DNA from: Halichondria panicea
Taxonomy: Eukaryota > Porifera > Demospongiae > Suberitida > Halichondriidae
NCBI RefSeq assembly: GCF_963675165.1
Contig: NC_087385.1
Location: 6,156,912-6,191,911 of the forward strand
DNA: 35,000 nucleotides
Direction of reading: 5' to 3'
Below the pieces are notes generated by a model that worked only from the letters and a program-made list of their open reading frames with translations, was not told the DNA's origin and did not search any database. The translations under genes and the position numbers were made by a program. Shown here one piece after another: positions 1 to 13,754 of the stretch; the stretch's first letter is position 1, and each line of letters begins with the position of its first letter.

Positions 1-749
1 CTAACAAGACATCACTAGTGAGCACAACGTATGGAATACATGAACATTCTGTCCCCTGACCATGTAGAGCAGTTAACAAGACTTGACACAATCCTTGACA
101 CAATCCTACATGTGTACTATATGCTCATGCTTCCCATTCTCTGGCCGCCTGTACACACTAAGCTGATGTCAATTTGTACTGAATGACATTGAATCATTAG
201 CTACAGGTATCTTATTACTAAAACAGTTCAAAGCCTCTTTGATGTCCCTTTAGCCTATTAATGCCCCCATTCCCTGGATGCCTAGCTAACCACTTAATTC
301 GATTAAACAGTAGCCATGAGGCATCCAATAGTGGCCCACCTTCCTCCCAGCCGCACTGCTCTGTCAGCACTAGAGCCAGTGGGTCTGCCTGCCTACACTA
401 GTACACTAGTACGCATTCTGCCCCAGCACAGCCACATTAGGTGTGTCCCCTGCCAATACACATGCTGTATCAGGTACAGCACTAGTCTAGAGCCTTTGGG
501 TCTTCCTGCCAGTCAGTACACTAATGCACACTCTGCTACTTGTACATATCCAATTTATCAATATAGGAATGTTAATGGCTTGTAGTACACAGAGGCAGCC
601 ATTTCAAGCCATGGGAAATAAGACTAACTCAAAGAACACTTGTAGACATGCTGTTTGAAATTGCAATGGTAACCATCCAACTGCTAACAAGTTTACACAG
701 TTGAATATTGGACCCTGTCACGTAGAGCACAACAATTATATTCACTCAC
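1..749. other. Intron sequence of the SIK-like gene
   Basis: No exon, RNA gene or clear repeat is visible. It lies downstream (minus strand) of the donor at 748-749, so it is the start of kinase intron 3. An 89-codon open frame at 316-585 (+) has no conserved features. Kinase introns 814-2240 and 2358-2755 likewise hold nothing recognised. Confidence 0.5.
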
Positions 750-2878
<2,129 letters not shown>

Positions 2879-2925
<47 letters not shown>

Positions 2926-2956
2926 GTGTGCGTGTGCGTGTGTGTATGTGTGTGTG
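2879..2956. repeat. (TG)n/(CA)n microsatellite abutting the kinase splice acceptor
   Basis: About 78 bp of TG repeats with a few CG and TA interruptions. On the kinase strand it is a (CA)n run ending in CAG|ACATGG, so it takes the place of the polypyrimidine tract before the first coding exon. Confidence 0.9.
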
Positions 2957-4710
2957 GAGGACACTGTAACCTAGTTGGGTCTACATTGCAGCTGTCCCCC
3001 TCAGGCGTAATCACTAGTGAACTTTGTTCCCAGTCACATATACAGCAGCTAGCATGATACAGTGAATACACTAATAGGTGAAAATTCACAGAAATTCATC
3101 TCCCATTGAGTGTATGAATATTTTAATAAGCTCACAGTCACAACTGTCAACAGTTCAAATTTAGATCACCTGCTGGTATGCAATGAAAAATAAACCAATT
3201 TTAAGCTAATGAAATCAATTTTAAACAGAGGGCAGCTATGCAGCCATACACATGTATATAACATGCAACATACCAAAACATTGCCTGACACACTACACCC
3301 CTACATTGCAACACACCTTATATATGCACTCGCTCACACACACACACATCTAGCAAACACGCACACTCGTATACATGTGCACTGAGAACACCCTGAGAGC
3401 ACCAGAGCGTAGGTCAGCTTGTATCCTCACACCACCATTAATAACCCTAGAAACCACAGGTACTTATAGCCAATGCATGTGAGCATGTGGGTAATTCAGT
3501 AGAGCGAACCACAATCAGCGTACTAGCTTGTTGTCTTACGTAATAACTCATGAGGGTTTCCATTCAAGGTGGCAAAAACACATTCTGTGGGTGCAGGTGA
3601 CCTAGTGCCAATTTTCCAAGAAGCTCTTATAATGATATAATAACTTAATAACTGTAAAGAGATGACTTTGATAGAGCAAAGGTCACTCTAAATTGGTCTA
3701 GCTACCAGTCTGAAATCACCCCAGAGTTGCATTGCTTGGGCTGCTAAAAGTGTCCTTATTGCATTTTTACCTATTAAAGTTAGCATCACAAAACACCAAC
3801 CACCACAATGGTAATAGTTTTATTGTAATATGCAGGAAATTGTATATGCATGTAAAACTTTCTTGTTTGTCACATGGATGGGTTAGGGGCTAACTTTAGT
3901 TGCACACTGTGGTGTTTCCTTAGTCAATGAGCTCACAAAGTGGGCTTTACCCTCATCTACTAAAAACCGCTTACAGAAAATGGTGTTGTTTGGATGCGAT
4001 TACAGAATATGTGAAAGGGTTCATACGATATATTGACCTCAATTACATGTTATGGTTACATTTACTTGTCAAAAGTAATTAAGTATACAAGTTCTTGTAC
4101 TGTAGAAAATAACAAGACTAATGAATTCAGCTCTATAATAATATAGTGTGTGGATATACACTGTGCAGCATGTGTTAGAGTGTGTCCACACTCCAACCAA
4201 GTACACCTGGCTAGTACTTACTTTGTAATTCTCTTTTTCAAACACAGAGATGGTAAAATGATCGTTGATTCGTTCTTCTCAAACAGTAAACAATACACTA
4301 GTATAGTATGTTACTAGCAGTGAACTATGCAGCTGTGTGTCTTTCCAGGCTCTAGTTTATAGGGCAGAATAGTATAGTCTTGTGTGTGATGCAGAGCTCT
4401 TCCAAACAAACAGATCACTTGGTACCAACACAGATAACTTCAGGGATCCTGTCTAGTTTAACATGAAGACATCTTGTCACTTTAGGTAGATATAGTCTTG
4501 AGCAACACTTCCTGTAGACCGTGTCCTGTGGTAGATACAGAGATCTTGACACTACACGACACTCGAACTCTCAGATAACTAACTAGGGAAAGGGTACAGT
4601 TTTCGTCTAATTAGGGCTAATTAAATTCTTGGTAGCTGAGTAAATAAACTGGAGCAGATAGATACGTCATTACTACACCTGAAGCCATTCAGCTACGTTG
4701 AGCTGGCTGA
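2957..4710. promoter_or_regulatory. Kinase leader intron and shared divergent promoter region
   Basis: No coding exon is seen. On the minus strand a strong donor (CAAA|GTAAGT) ends a probable untranslated kinase exon at 4222, giving a leader intron 2878-4221. On the plus strand a strong donor (GAG|GTAAGTT) ends a probable untranslated exon of the coiled-coil gene at 4711, spliced to the acceptor at 4846-4847. The divergent promoters should lie between about 4230 and 4680. Transcript starts cannot be fixed from sequence. Confidence 0.45.
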
Positions 4711-4848
4711 GGTAAGTTAAGTGTGTACACACCACTTGTAGTGAGTCTAGTGACCTCCTAACCAATTTCAGCATGTGCAAAATACACTGTTTGTCTGCCA
4801 ATAATTTGCCCTGTGTTGCCTGGTTACATACAACTGTTTTTGTACAGA

Positions 4849-7085
4849 ATGTCTAATCGGAGCAAGTCAAGACATCCACGTAGTGCCAAGCCAATATCAG
4901 CAGGGTTCTCTGTCCTCAGCGACAGCAGAGAATTTGAAACCATGAAACAAAATGAGGTTGCCTACAAGTCAAGGATACGATCGGTATAATTGTGCCAGCC
5001 ATTATTTCCTTTTCTTGAACATTTTCTATACAATATCCCCCTATGTGTTTACCTGTTGTTGGTTGGCTACTATGAGAACATGTGTATAGCCCATGCATGT
5101 TGTTTGGGGTGTAAGTACAGGAAGTACCCACTTTCATTCCTTTGTTAAGTCCGACTCCCTATTCAATTTCCTATTCAAATTAGGTTTGTTACTGGTAGCT
5201 AGCTATAGATCCACATAATCACATAATCACATAATCATAATAATATTTATATCTATGCATATCCTTATAAGCTACTGCATAGGTAAATGTGTTTTCAGCA
5301 TGGCATGCAGCATGCATGCAGGTGACTCTAAGGCTCACACATTACTATGGCCTCTATTAGGTGTCTACGAACATCTAATCATTCCTTGACGTCACTAAGC
5401 TAATCTCTGTTGGAATGACAATAAACACCCTCAGTTGTTGACGTTTGTTTTCTCTGCAGTTGGAGTTAGAGTTGAGCACTCTCAAACATCGACTGGACTC
5501 TCTAAGAAAGGCCAAGAGCACAACCATAGTACGTAGAGAGGTGGAGCATGTCAGAGTGTCTTCACCCAAACTAGGCAGACGTTATTACAGTTCTCTTGAT
5601 AGTCGACCGTCTACAGGTTCATTACAAGAACCCACACCCACACAGAGTGCTTGCAATCATGGAGGTAGTGACATGCTTGCTCAACTAAAAGAACTACGGA
5701 AGCAGGTACAGCTCTGGGGGAAGTGGTATCAGTTATATTGCACACTCGGCATCTATGTGGCTCTATATACAGGACACATTAATTAGCACATTGTATATCA
5801 AGCCATAACAGAAAGATTCCAGGGGTTTCTCGGCTGCCAAAGTAATACTTGGAACACTTTCTTGGTAAATGTGATTGGTACCTTCCTAGCCAAAAATACC
5901 AGTTACAAGTGACCTCTTTGGTGTGTTTCTAAGTAATTCGATCGTAACAGGACGCAAAAACTAAATTCCTGGAATACTCTAGGGCCAGAGGCCAAACGTC
6001 TTGAGAATTTGGGCACATAATTATGTCCCATGTTCAAGTTGATGTACTTGTAATAGTCTATACAGTACATATACATACCAATGCTAGAACAATCCTGCAT
6101 TGTATATTGTCGTCTTGCAGGTGGGGTGTCTGGACAGGGAGCTCCTTGCAGAGAGGGCCAGCCACGACAAGCAACGTGAGAACTTGGTGATTCAACACGA
6201 GACAGAGATGAACACTCTCAGGGAGAAGTCACAATCACAGCTCAGTGCATTGAGGGAAAGCGTGAATAAAATAAAGGAAGACCAAATCAAAGTAAATTAT
6301 AGCCTTATGCCAACTGGGGAGTACATGTAGCTATAGCATTCCAGATTGTGGTGTTGATTTTAGTCATTTGCAAAAATCCACAATACACATAATTATCAAC
6401 AATGATTTGCCAGTAACAGAGATACTTGTGTACATGCACAGACTGAATGTGAGCAGTGCTCAGAGGTTCTGTGTGAGTGTGAGAGAGTGAGGGGGGAGAG
6501 TGATGAGCTGAGGGAGAAGCTGGGGCAGCTGGTATCCATGAACCAGCGACTGAGAGACAGCAACCTTCTCTTGCAGGGCAAGTGTGAGACACTCCTGGAG
6601 GACCTCAGCATCAAGGAGGCAAAGTGGACAGAGAGGGAAGAGGCACTAAAGAACGAGGTGAGCCCTCCGTACATTAAATATACACAATGTCATGCATATG
6701 GTTTTAATCATTGTTAACATACTAATGTTATTTTATAATAATGTATGTCCATGTCCATATACTTTTTGTTTTCTATTCACTGTGATTCTAAAGACAATGT
6801 ACATGTACAATGTATGTATAGTCTAGTACAGATCACAAGTGATGTTCATATTAGCCCCTGTTTGATCATGCTCACACCCACGCATCCTCAGATACGGAAG
6901 CAATGGGGGCAGCGATACCATGAATGGTTAGTCAAGGCTGAGAAGAAAATGGAAGAGCTCCAACAAGTCAACACTCTACTGTAAGCTCTCTCTATTTCTT
7001 ATTATTATTGCGTATTTATTTTCTCTTTTTTTTTTCCTGCAGGCAAGGAATGCTACGGACTAAAGCACACAATCCAGATCTATAA
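4849..7085 (+). CDS. Uncharacterised coiled-coil protein, 299 aa
   Basis: Six coding exons: 4849-4983, 5460-5705, 6121-6291, 6442-6657, 6892-6980 and 7043-7085. The first four introns are phase 0, the last phase 2, and all have GT-AG borders; the frame closes at TAA 7083-7085. The start ATG sits 1 base after an acceptor AG, which implies an untranslated first exon. The N-terminus is Ser/Arg/Lys rich (MSNRSKSRHPRSAKP); from about residue 46 the chain is charged and helical with Leu/Glu/Lys heptad-like runs. A cysteine cluster (CEQC, then CEC) opens the fourth exon, and IRKQWGQRYHEW opens the fifth. No enzyme motif, signal peptide or membrane segment is visible. It resembles centrosomal, ciliary or scaffold coiled-coil proteins in composition only; no family is recognised. 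It converges on GRAMD1. Confidence 0.8.
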
Positions 7086-7178
7086 TAGTCATATTTCATT
7101 TAGTACTTCATTTCATTTAGTACTTCACAGCATTTACCATATAATATTATTATGTTCACAAATTTGGTTAACCCAAAA

Positions 7179-7187
7179 TTTATTAAA
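7179..7187. promoter_or_regulatory. Overlapping convergent polyadenylation signals
   Basis: AATAAA on the minus strand (7179-7184) lies 54 bp past the GRAMD1 stop. ATTAAA on the plus strand (7182-7187) lies about 97 bp past the coiled-coil stop. The two hexamers overlap in the same few bases, so the 3' ends of the two transcripts probably overlap. Confidence 0.5.
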
Positions 7188-7237
7188 ATATAGAAAAACA
7201 TGAATATAATAATAATACTAACATATTGTTCATACAG

Positions 7238-8605
7238 TTATAATTCAACACGTTCAGCCTGATCACCCTGGTTGCTAGTGGGGGTGTGGCCTCCTGGTTT
7301 GCCCGCCCCCTGTGTTAACGACTGGAACCGGTTGAACAGGTCGCTCTGTTCCTTGGCCTCTCTCACTAGACTGTTCAGTAGTTGGTTCTTTGTGCCAGAC
7401 ACAGCTACTTCAACCTGAACAAGACAACACTTTGTAACAGTATAACAACCTCACTTTGATGGAGGCATAACTAATACTACTACTATAACATTTCTCTTAA
7501 CCTTCTCTAGCTCACGAACAAGGCCGGTGATTGTCTTCTTCCAGTGGTTAACTTCTTCATCTCTTTTGTCGATTACTTCATGAACCAGACTAATCCATTG
7601 ATCTTGGGTAGTTGGCCATTGTTCTCTGCCAAAAGATAAAACGTTCTTAATTTTTTAAGGGTGTTTCCCACAAGTGCATGGCTACCTAAATGATCGGAAA
7701 CTATAAAGACGTCTACTAGTCCTCAACTCACAGGGGCTGGTAGGTCTTAGTGGTGGTGGTGGGTAGTTGGGAGGTAGTAGGTGTGGTCACAGTGTAGCCG
7801 GTCAGTTGTTGGTAGAGGAGCACATTCGATGCCACCAGAATTACCAGTCTGCGAGAAAGGAAACAGCCATCGTTACATCAACATACACAGTCATTCTGCA
7901 TGCATACACATTAATGCTCCTAAAGACAGGTACAAAGGACAGTGTGTGCTGACTCCACATAAACTAATACAAGTCCTTAGACTCAAAGCTGCTGACTCCA
8001 CATAAACTAATGCAAGTCCTTAGACTCAAAGCTGCTGACTTACAGCAGAGTGAGTGCCAGGTTGACCCTGGGGAGGGAGCCTTCCTTGTTGTGGGTGGGA
8101 ACAGGTGTCATGGGTGGGGTCCTCAGTTCTGGGAGGAGGGGGGCATATCAACTGATTTTGCTGAGTTCCAAACTCTCCACACAATTCAGAGGGGTATCGG
8201 AAATTGTTTTTAAACATTGGTGCAGCGTGTAACATATGAGGCTGTAAGGACTTTCTATATAAATCATCATAAATTGGACAATCCTATCTCAAGTTATGAG
8301 AGCTATCTCTTGGAATAGGCTAATCACACTAGGGCAGATTTAGGGTTGAAAGCAATTTGACCTAAACACACTGTTATAGCATTATCGAAGCTACTATGTA
8401 CCAGCAGGAGTAGACACTGACCTGGCTTTATTGGAGGAGGATGGGGGAGGGATACTCTGTGCAAGGTCCTAGTTTCCTCAGTGGTAGAAGAAAGGCCGGT
8501 CAGTCTCATTGGAGTGGTCGCCTTCTTGCTTAGCTTGCGGGAGCGGTGACGGCGGCTACGCTTGGGCTTCTCAGGAAGGGTGGCTATGTGCTCTTTCAGG
8601 GATGC

Positions 8606-8645
<40 letters not shown>

Positions 8646-9053
8646 GGATGATGGTAAAGTTATAATGGAACAGTCCTGATCGATGTACTTTAGTACTCTA
8701 AGGGACGGCAGAATTGAGAGGTGCAGTGTTCTCACCCATATGAGAGTAGTGTGTTCCCAGTCCATCACCAACATTTCTTTCAATCAGATCTGCGGCCAAA
8801 AACAATTAGGACTTCAACTAATACACTTAGCTACTGCACCAGCCAAGTTAGACTTATAGAGCTACAGTAGTAATAGAATACATGTAGACACTAGCTACAT
8901 TTAGTCAACCTACTCTTGACAAGGCCCCAGCAGGATTTCTTGAATTTGATTGATGCTGTTAGTCTGAGTCTGGACTGCTTATTTGCTACTCTGGTGATGC
9001 AGTAGCGACAGGCCACGTAGAATGTGTCACTGTACGGGATGTTGTGGTTTACA

Positions 9054-9104
<51 letters not shown>

Positions 9105-12100
9105 TAAGTTAGTAAGTAAAAAAAACTTTTAAGTTACGTCTGCGTCCACAATGTGCTTAATTCCAGGCTGACACATCTTGGAGTACACCTACAAAACGAG
9201 AAAAAAAATTAAGCAATGTATTGTGGTCATGTACGTGTACATGTAGCGCCAAATTGGCAAATACACGTACTGAATGTATAATTTATGGCTGGTGATTCTT
9301 ACTCGGTGCTATATTACCAGTGCTCACCTGTCTCTCCGTGGTGTGGCTGAACTTTGGACCGAACGAGTAGTTGAGAGAGATGGTGTAGGAAAGTTCACGT
9401 TCCCTAGAGCTGTCCGACTGAGACTGCCATTCACCTATCACTATGTCTGTGCAGGTGTAGATGGAGGGGGGGGGGGAGGGGGAAGCAGGTTATACTCTTT
9501 GTGGAAAAAGTTAGCACTAGTCACTACAGGCTCTCACAGAAAGAAATTCAAGCCTTTGATTTATTCGAAATTTTCCTGCCTTTCACTGATCTATGAGTGC
9601 CTGTAAGGAAGCGTGTGGAGGAGCTAGGGACGACTTACTGAACTGTTTTTGGCTCTTGAAGAAATTTCGAATGAACTCATTGTCAGTGAAGATGAGTTGA
9701 AAGATGGTCTCCACGTCACAGTTGTACAGCTCGTTGATGATGGTTCTGCCCAGGTGCTCGGAACACCCACACGACACCTCACCTGGACATTACAGAAGGA
9801 GTATAATTCTTTACTTTGAGGGTAAATTCTCAATGTTTCGGTTGAATTTTTATGCTCTAATCTTTACTAGTGTAACTGTGATAGGAGCATTTCACACACA
9901 TGCAAGCAAATTACACAATGTCCCACAAACTGACCAGTGTCCTCAAAGAGAGATACTGTCTCGTACTCCGAGCTGGCGATGCTCTCTCCTCCGACAGAGA
10001 TAACCTCTGCACTGGGACGGGAGGAGAGCAGTCCAGTAGCTCCTTCTAAAAAAACACACAAAACGTTAAATTGATAAGTGTACAGGCTAAGCCTTCTATA
10101 ATAGAGAAAAAACAATTGCTATAATACAATGGCTGGACATCATTTTTAATTTCAAAACTAAAACACACATTTATTAGCTCTAAGGAAGACCTATCACATG
10201 GTGTACACACAGCAGCTTAAACTTAAAGACTCAACAGTGGACACAATACACTACAAATGAACCATGCACAACTGAATTATGGCACCTATTTAGCAGCAGT
10301 AGAAGTAAATATCTAACCTTCGATTTTATCCGATTGACCAGATGTAGTCTCTCTAGACTGCTCCACTGCTGCTGCCCCGCCCCCCTGAGCCCTAGCTGCT
10401 CCTGCAGGGAGTAATGTAAGCACAAGATCTAACTCTTCCTCAGACGCATCTTCTCAAACTATTATACGTGCGCACATGTATGAACTACATGTATGAACAG
10501 TGATGATAAAAATTAATATAAGCAACAACCCATTAAAAACACAAGTAAATGCACAGTACAAAAAGGCTATCATTCAACTGAACTGTATTATAGGTTTAAC
10601 TTAACTTTACACAGCTCATATTATGCTAAGGGTCGTTGATATAGAAACAGTTTTGTAACAATTTTTTTGACCATAAATCAACTATTCACTACACCGGTAT
10701 AATAAATTATGATAATCAAAGGACGCTAGGAGAATACGAAAATGATGATAGCTATGATGTAACCTCCTACAACCAAGTGTTCTAGAAACTCCATCTGCTA
10801 ACCTTGCAATAGATGAGAGACGCCTGACTTGTGAAAGAAGGCAACAAGCATCTTTCTTTTCGCCATAGCTAGCTAGTTAAGATATCACCTGATAACCACT
10901 AGCTCATGAGTTAACTCTGCTGTGCTTATACTAGACACAACTCCATAGTTGATATCTTTCTTAGAATAGTCCCGTCCCAAACACATGGATGTAATAGTAA
11001 TGTCTACGATTTAATACTATGCCCTTGGTGATATTTATAATCATACTCACCATCTGTAGAGTCACTAGAGCTCTTGGAATTTTCTAGTGATACAGACGTA
11101 GGAGGTAGCACTCCAATCTCAAGATGAGTTGGCAGTGACATCGCCGGGTGCTAGCGAAGAGAAAGCATATCAAAAGTAAATGTCACAGATGAACACCTAC
11201 TAATTCTCCTAGTAAGAGCTCAACAGCTAGAGTAGAATGAGAGTAGGAAAGAGTAGGGGATAGTGGGGAAGAAAGGGGAAGAATAGCAGTAGTAGAATAG
11301 TACACAGTAGTTTTAGAGTACCCTCACAGATAACTCACCACGTGTGCTGCTTCATCCTTGTGTTTCCCCCACAGTTCCTCCTCTGATCCCACGTCCGTTG
11401 ACTCTCCCCTTGCCTTACGAGCAGCCTGGACCAGACCCAATGGGGATATTGCCTGCAGTGAAGCAAACACAACTTTTAAAAATTGCACTGATTTGGGCTA
11501 TATAAACGATCATATCAGGAGTGCATTCTGGCGATATTAACTGACTATTGCTTATACAACTTTGCAGTCTGTAGCTTAAAAAAATTATATTGTGGAATGG
11601 TCAGTTAAAGTACGTGTATCTAATTGTGGCCTAAAGGCCATATATGTACGGTACATGTAAGCAGAGGTGTAGCTATGTGAATATGTAATGAATGACATGT
11701 ACATCCTTACCTTCTCAAGCAGAACATTCTGCCAACACTTGAAAATAATGTTGTAGGACATGTCTCGATTGCCCAGTGAAGAGAAACCATACTTCTCATT
11801 AGTTGTGGAGACCTGGATAGCATTGGGAATGACTAGAGCTGTCTTCTCTTTAGTTATAGCCTGGACACTCAGAAATGGAATCGTCAGCTGCAGAAAAACG
11901 CAATAAAAAATGTTTCATGCAAATTTAAGTACAGCAGTTTACCAATGTTTCCCATGAGAAGATGTTGGCATAGAAACAGATCCAGCTCTGGGTGAGATAC
12001 AGTCGACCATGGATTAGAATGTCCCTCTGAAAAGCACATGAGTAGTCTGTGACGGTGGGTGGTGAATGGGGTACGTGTGAGTGATTATTAGGGAGGTTAT

Positions 12101-13042
12101 TGAATGAGTACTATCCTCAAGGGAGCGCTTCCCACTGACTGACATGCAATGAAAGCTGTCAAGTGTCAACAAAAGATTTAGCTAGGAGACTGATGCAGGA
12201 TACACAGTAGTCACGTACCATCAATGAGAAGTTCATCACCAGGAAGAGAAGTGAAGATCTTGTGGAGCTCAGAGTTCTTGTGTCTGTGAGAGGCTGAGAA
12301 TATGTTCATCAGAGCACCACCCTTTCGAGGAGAGAAGAACTGTGAGTGTGCATGCTTGTGTCCCTGTGCGTGTGTGTGTGGGTGGGTGTCTGTGTGGGTG
12401 TTTTGAGAGGATATACAAAATGTATGGGGGGGGGGGAATTGTTGGCTTCCATGATCATCCAGCATGGAATGCTCAGCTGTGATTTAGTTAATGGAGTCCT
12501 ACTACATGTACGTATAATTATCGAGGAACCTAAAAGCATTGTCTGGAGGTTTTGTGGGTTGATAACAGTGATAAGGTGATGTGATGTGATACCACAAGCA
12601 CAAAATTGACCTCGAACACAAGAATTGACTTTTAACAAGTATCTTTGTTTGGTCAAGCGTGTTATCCACCCCTATAAATGTGGCTAGTCTCGAATTCCAG
12701 ATACAAAGTTTAGGGAGGGCGTGGCAAGACTAATAAATGGCTTGGAGCCACACCAAACTCTTATACCATCTGCAATCGTGCTTACCCCTTTCTTATCCTT
12801 ATCCTTGGACCTCGACTTGCTGCTGTCTGTCTCAACACTTAGACTTTCAACAGATTGCTCATCAGAGGTGGACAGATTCCTACAAGATAATGGATGTGTG
12901 TGTATCTGGTGTATACTAGCTGCACGTACGGCCTCCTGTTGCTTGGCAGGGGCTCAAGAGTATCTCCCACAGAGGACTGCCTAATTACAACAGCAGGTGA
13001 GGGCTCGTTGACAGGGCTAGGGAGAGAAGTGCTAGAGGCCAT
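7238..13042 (-). CDS. GRAMD1: GRAMD1/Aster ER-anchored sterol transfer protein, 738 aa
   Basis: Nineteen exons, complete: 12930-13042, 12786-12879, 12219-12339, 11943-12046, 11711-11887, 11339-11452, 11051-11150, 10318-10401, 9935-10045, 9639-9782, 9328-9446, 9138-9188, 8914-9055, 8736-8789, 8422-8607, 8044-8128, 7732-7848, 7502-7625, 7238-7414. Phases match at every junction. A GRAM domain lies at about residues 82-200 (ILIHGRLYLTQSWICFYANI, then VIPNAIQVST and FKCWQNVLLEK). The VASt/ASTER sterol-binding domain lies at about 341-500 (IINELYNCDVETIFQLIFTD through HNIPYSDTFYVACRYCITR and WGLVKNLIERN). A strongly basic stretch follows at 523-538, then one membrane helix at about 593-611 and a 125-residue C-terminal segment. 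Known of the family: ER anchored at plasma-membrane contacts; GRAM senses accessible cholesterol and phosphatidylserine, and VASt carries cholesterol to the ER. Length matches human GRAMD1B (738). No A/B/C paralogue assignment is implied. Confidence 0.95.
7948..8040. repeat. 43-bp tandem duplication in a GRAMD1 intron
   Basis: Two copies of a 43-bp unit (7948-7990 and 7991-8033) differ at one base. The start of a third copy (GCTGACT, 8034-8040) runs into the splice donor of the exon at 8044-8128. Confidence 0.85.
8609..8636. repeat. (TG)n/(CA)n microsatellite abutting a GRAMD1 acceptor
   Basis: Fourteen TG units. On the GRAMD1 strand it is (CA)n ending directly in the CAG of the exon at 8422-8607. 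Confidence 0.9.
9057..9100. repeat. (TG)n/(CA)n microsatellite abutting a second GRAMD1 acceptor
   Basis: Twenty-two TG units. On the GRAMD1 strand it is (CA)n ending directly in the CAG of the exon at 8914-9055; it replaces the pyrimidine tract and fills half of an 82-bp intron. Confidence 0.9.
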
Positions 13043-13089
13043 TCTCAACTGGAAAGTTAATCTTCCTAAGGATCGTCTCGTAAATAAGC

Positions 13090-13508
13090 GTGACAGGGCC
13101 TAGGAAAACAACCCTTATGGAGCAAACTAATTAATTGTATTTTATTGCTTAATTAAATAAAGCAGTGCTTAAGCTTCAAATTGATTACAATATCACTCAC
13201 TTTGCACCTTCCTACCCTAAAATATTTTCGGGTGAAAGGGGGACAGTATTGACCTACCGTTTTGAGAAACTAATATTCCAAGTTCTATTCGCATACAAGA
13301 ACAGCATGAAAAAATTCAATGGCTGCCTTGTAACGGCTATACAAAAAACTTTTCGGATAAAAAATTTTTTTTTAAGTTAGAGGAGATATTGAAGTTACTT
13401 CTTATGAAAGAAAACCAAAATCCTAAAATAGCTCTAAATATTTTACTTTGTAGTGTACTGAACATTATTAGTTTGCTCCATAAGGGTTGTTTTCCTAGGC
13501 CCTGTCAC
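13090..13508. mobile_element. MITE-like element with 42-bp perfect terminal inverted repeats
   Basis: Positions 13090-13131 are the exact reverse complement of 13467-13508; both ends contain GTGACAGGGCCTAGG at the outer edge. The 335-bp interior is AT rich; its only open frame (71 codons, 13165-13380) has no recognisable protein signature. No direct target duplication of 2-10 bp is evident next to the ends, so the class is unknown. The left end is 47 bp upstream of the GRAMD1 start codon, so the element sits in that gene's promoter or 5' UTR and also in the 3' flank of kynureninase copy A. 13509-13754 holds no further feature. Confidence 0.7.
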
Positions 13509-13754
13509 ATTATTATTAGCTATGAGTGTCCGTATCTCCACCCACACACTATAATGCATTTTTAGGCACAAAAAAAAATTCTTTTTATATGTGGACTAGG
13601 ACTACTCCACCCATGAAAACTGAAATTGTGGAAAGGCTCACTCAGACATGTAGACATGAGCAATTTTGTCTTCACACATAATTATTATATAGAACAATTA
13701 ATTTGTGACAGAATAATTTGTGAGCGTTTCCATTCATGTAAACATGCATAACTT

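Noticed and set aside
316-585. 89-codon plus-strand ORF
   Set aside because: No conserved motif or splice partner, and it lies in the kinase intron on the opposite strand.
13165-13380. 71-codon ORF inside the 42-bp-TIR element as a transposase
   Set aside because: Too short, AT-driven composition, no catalytic motif.
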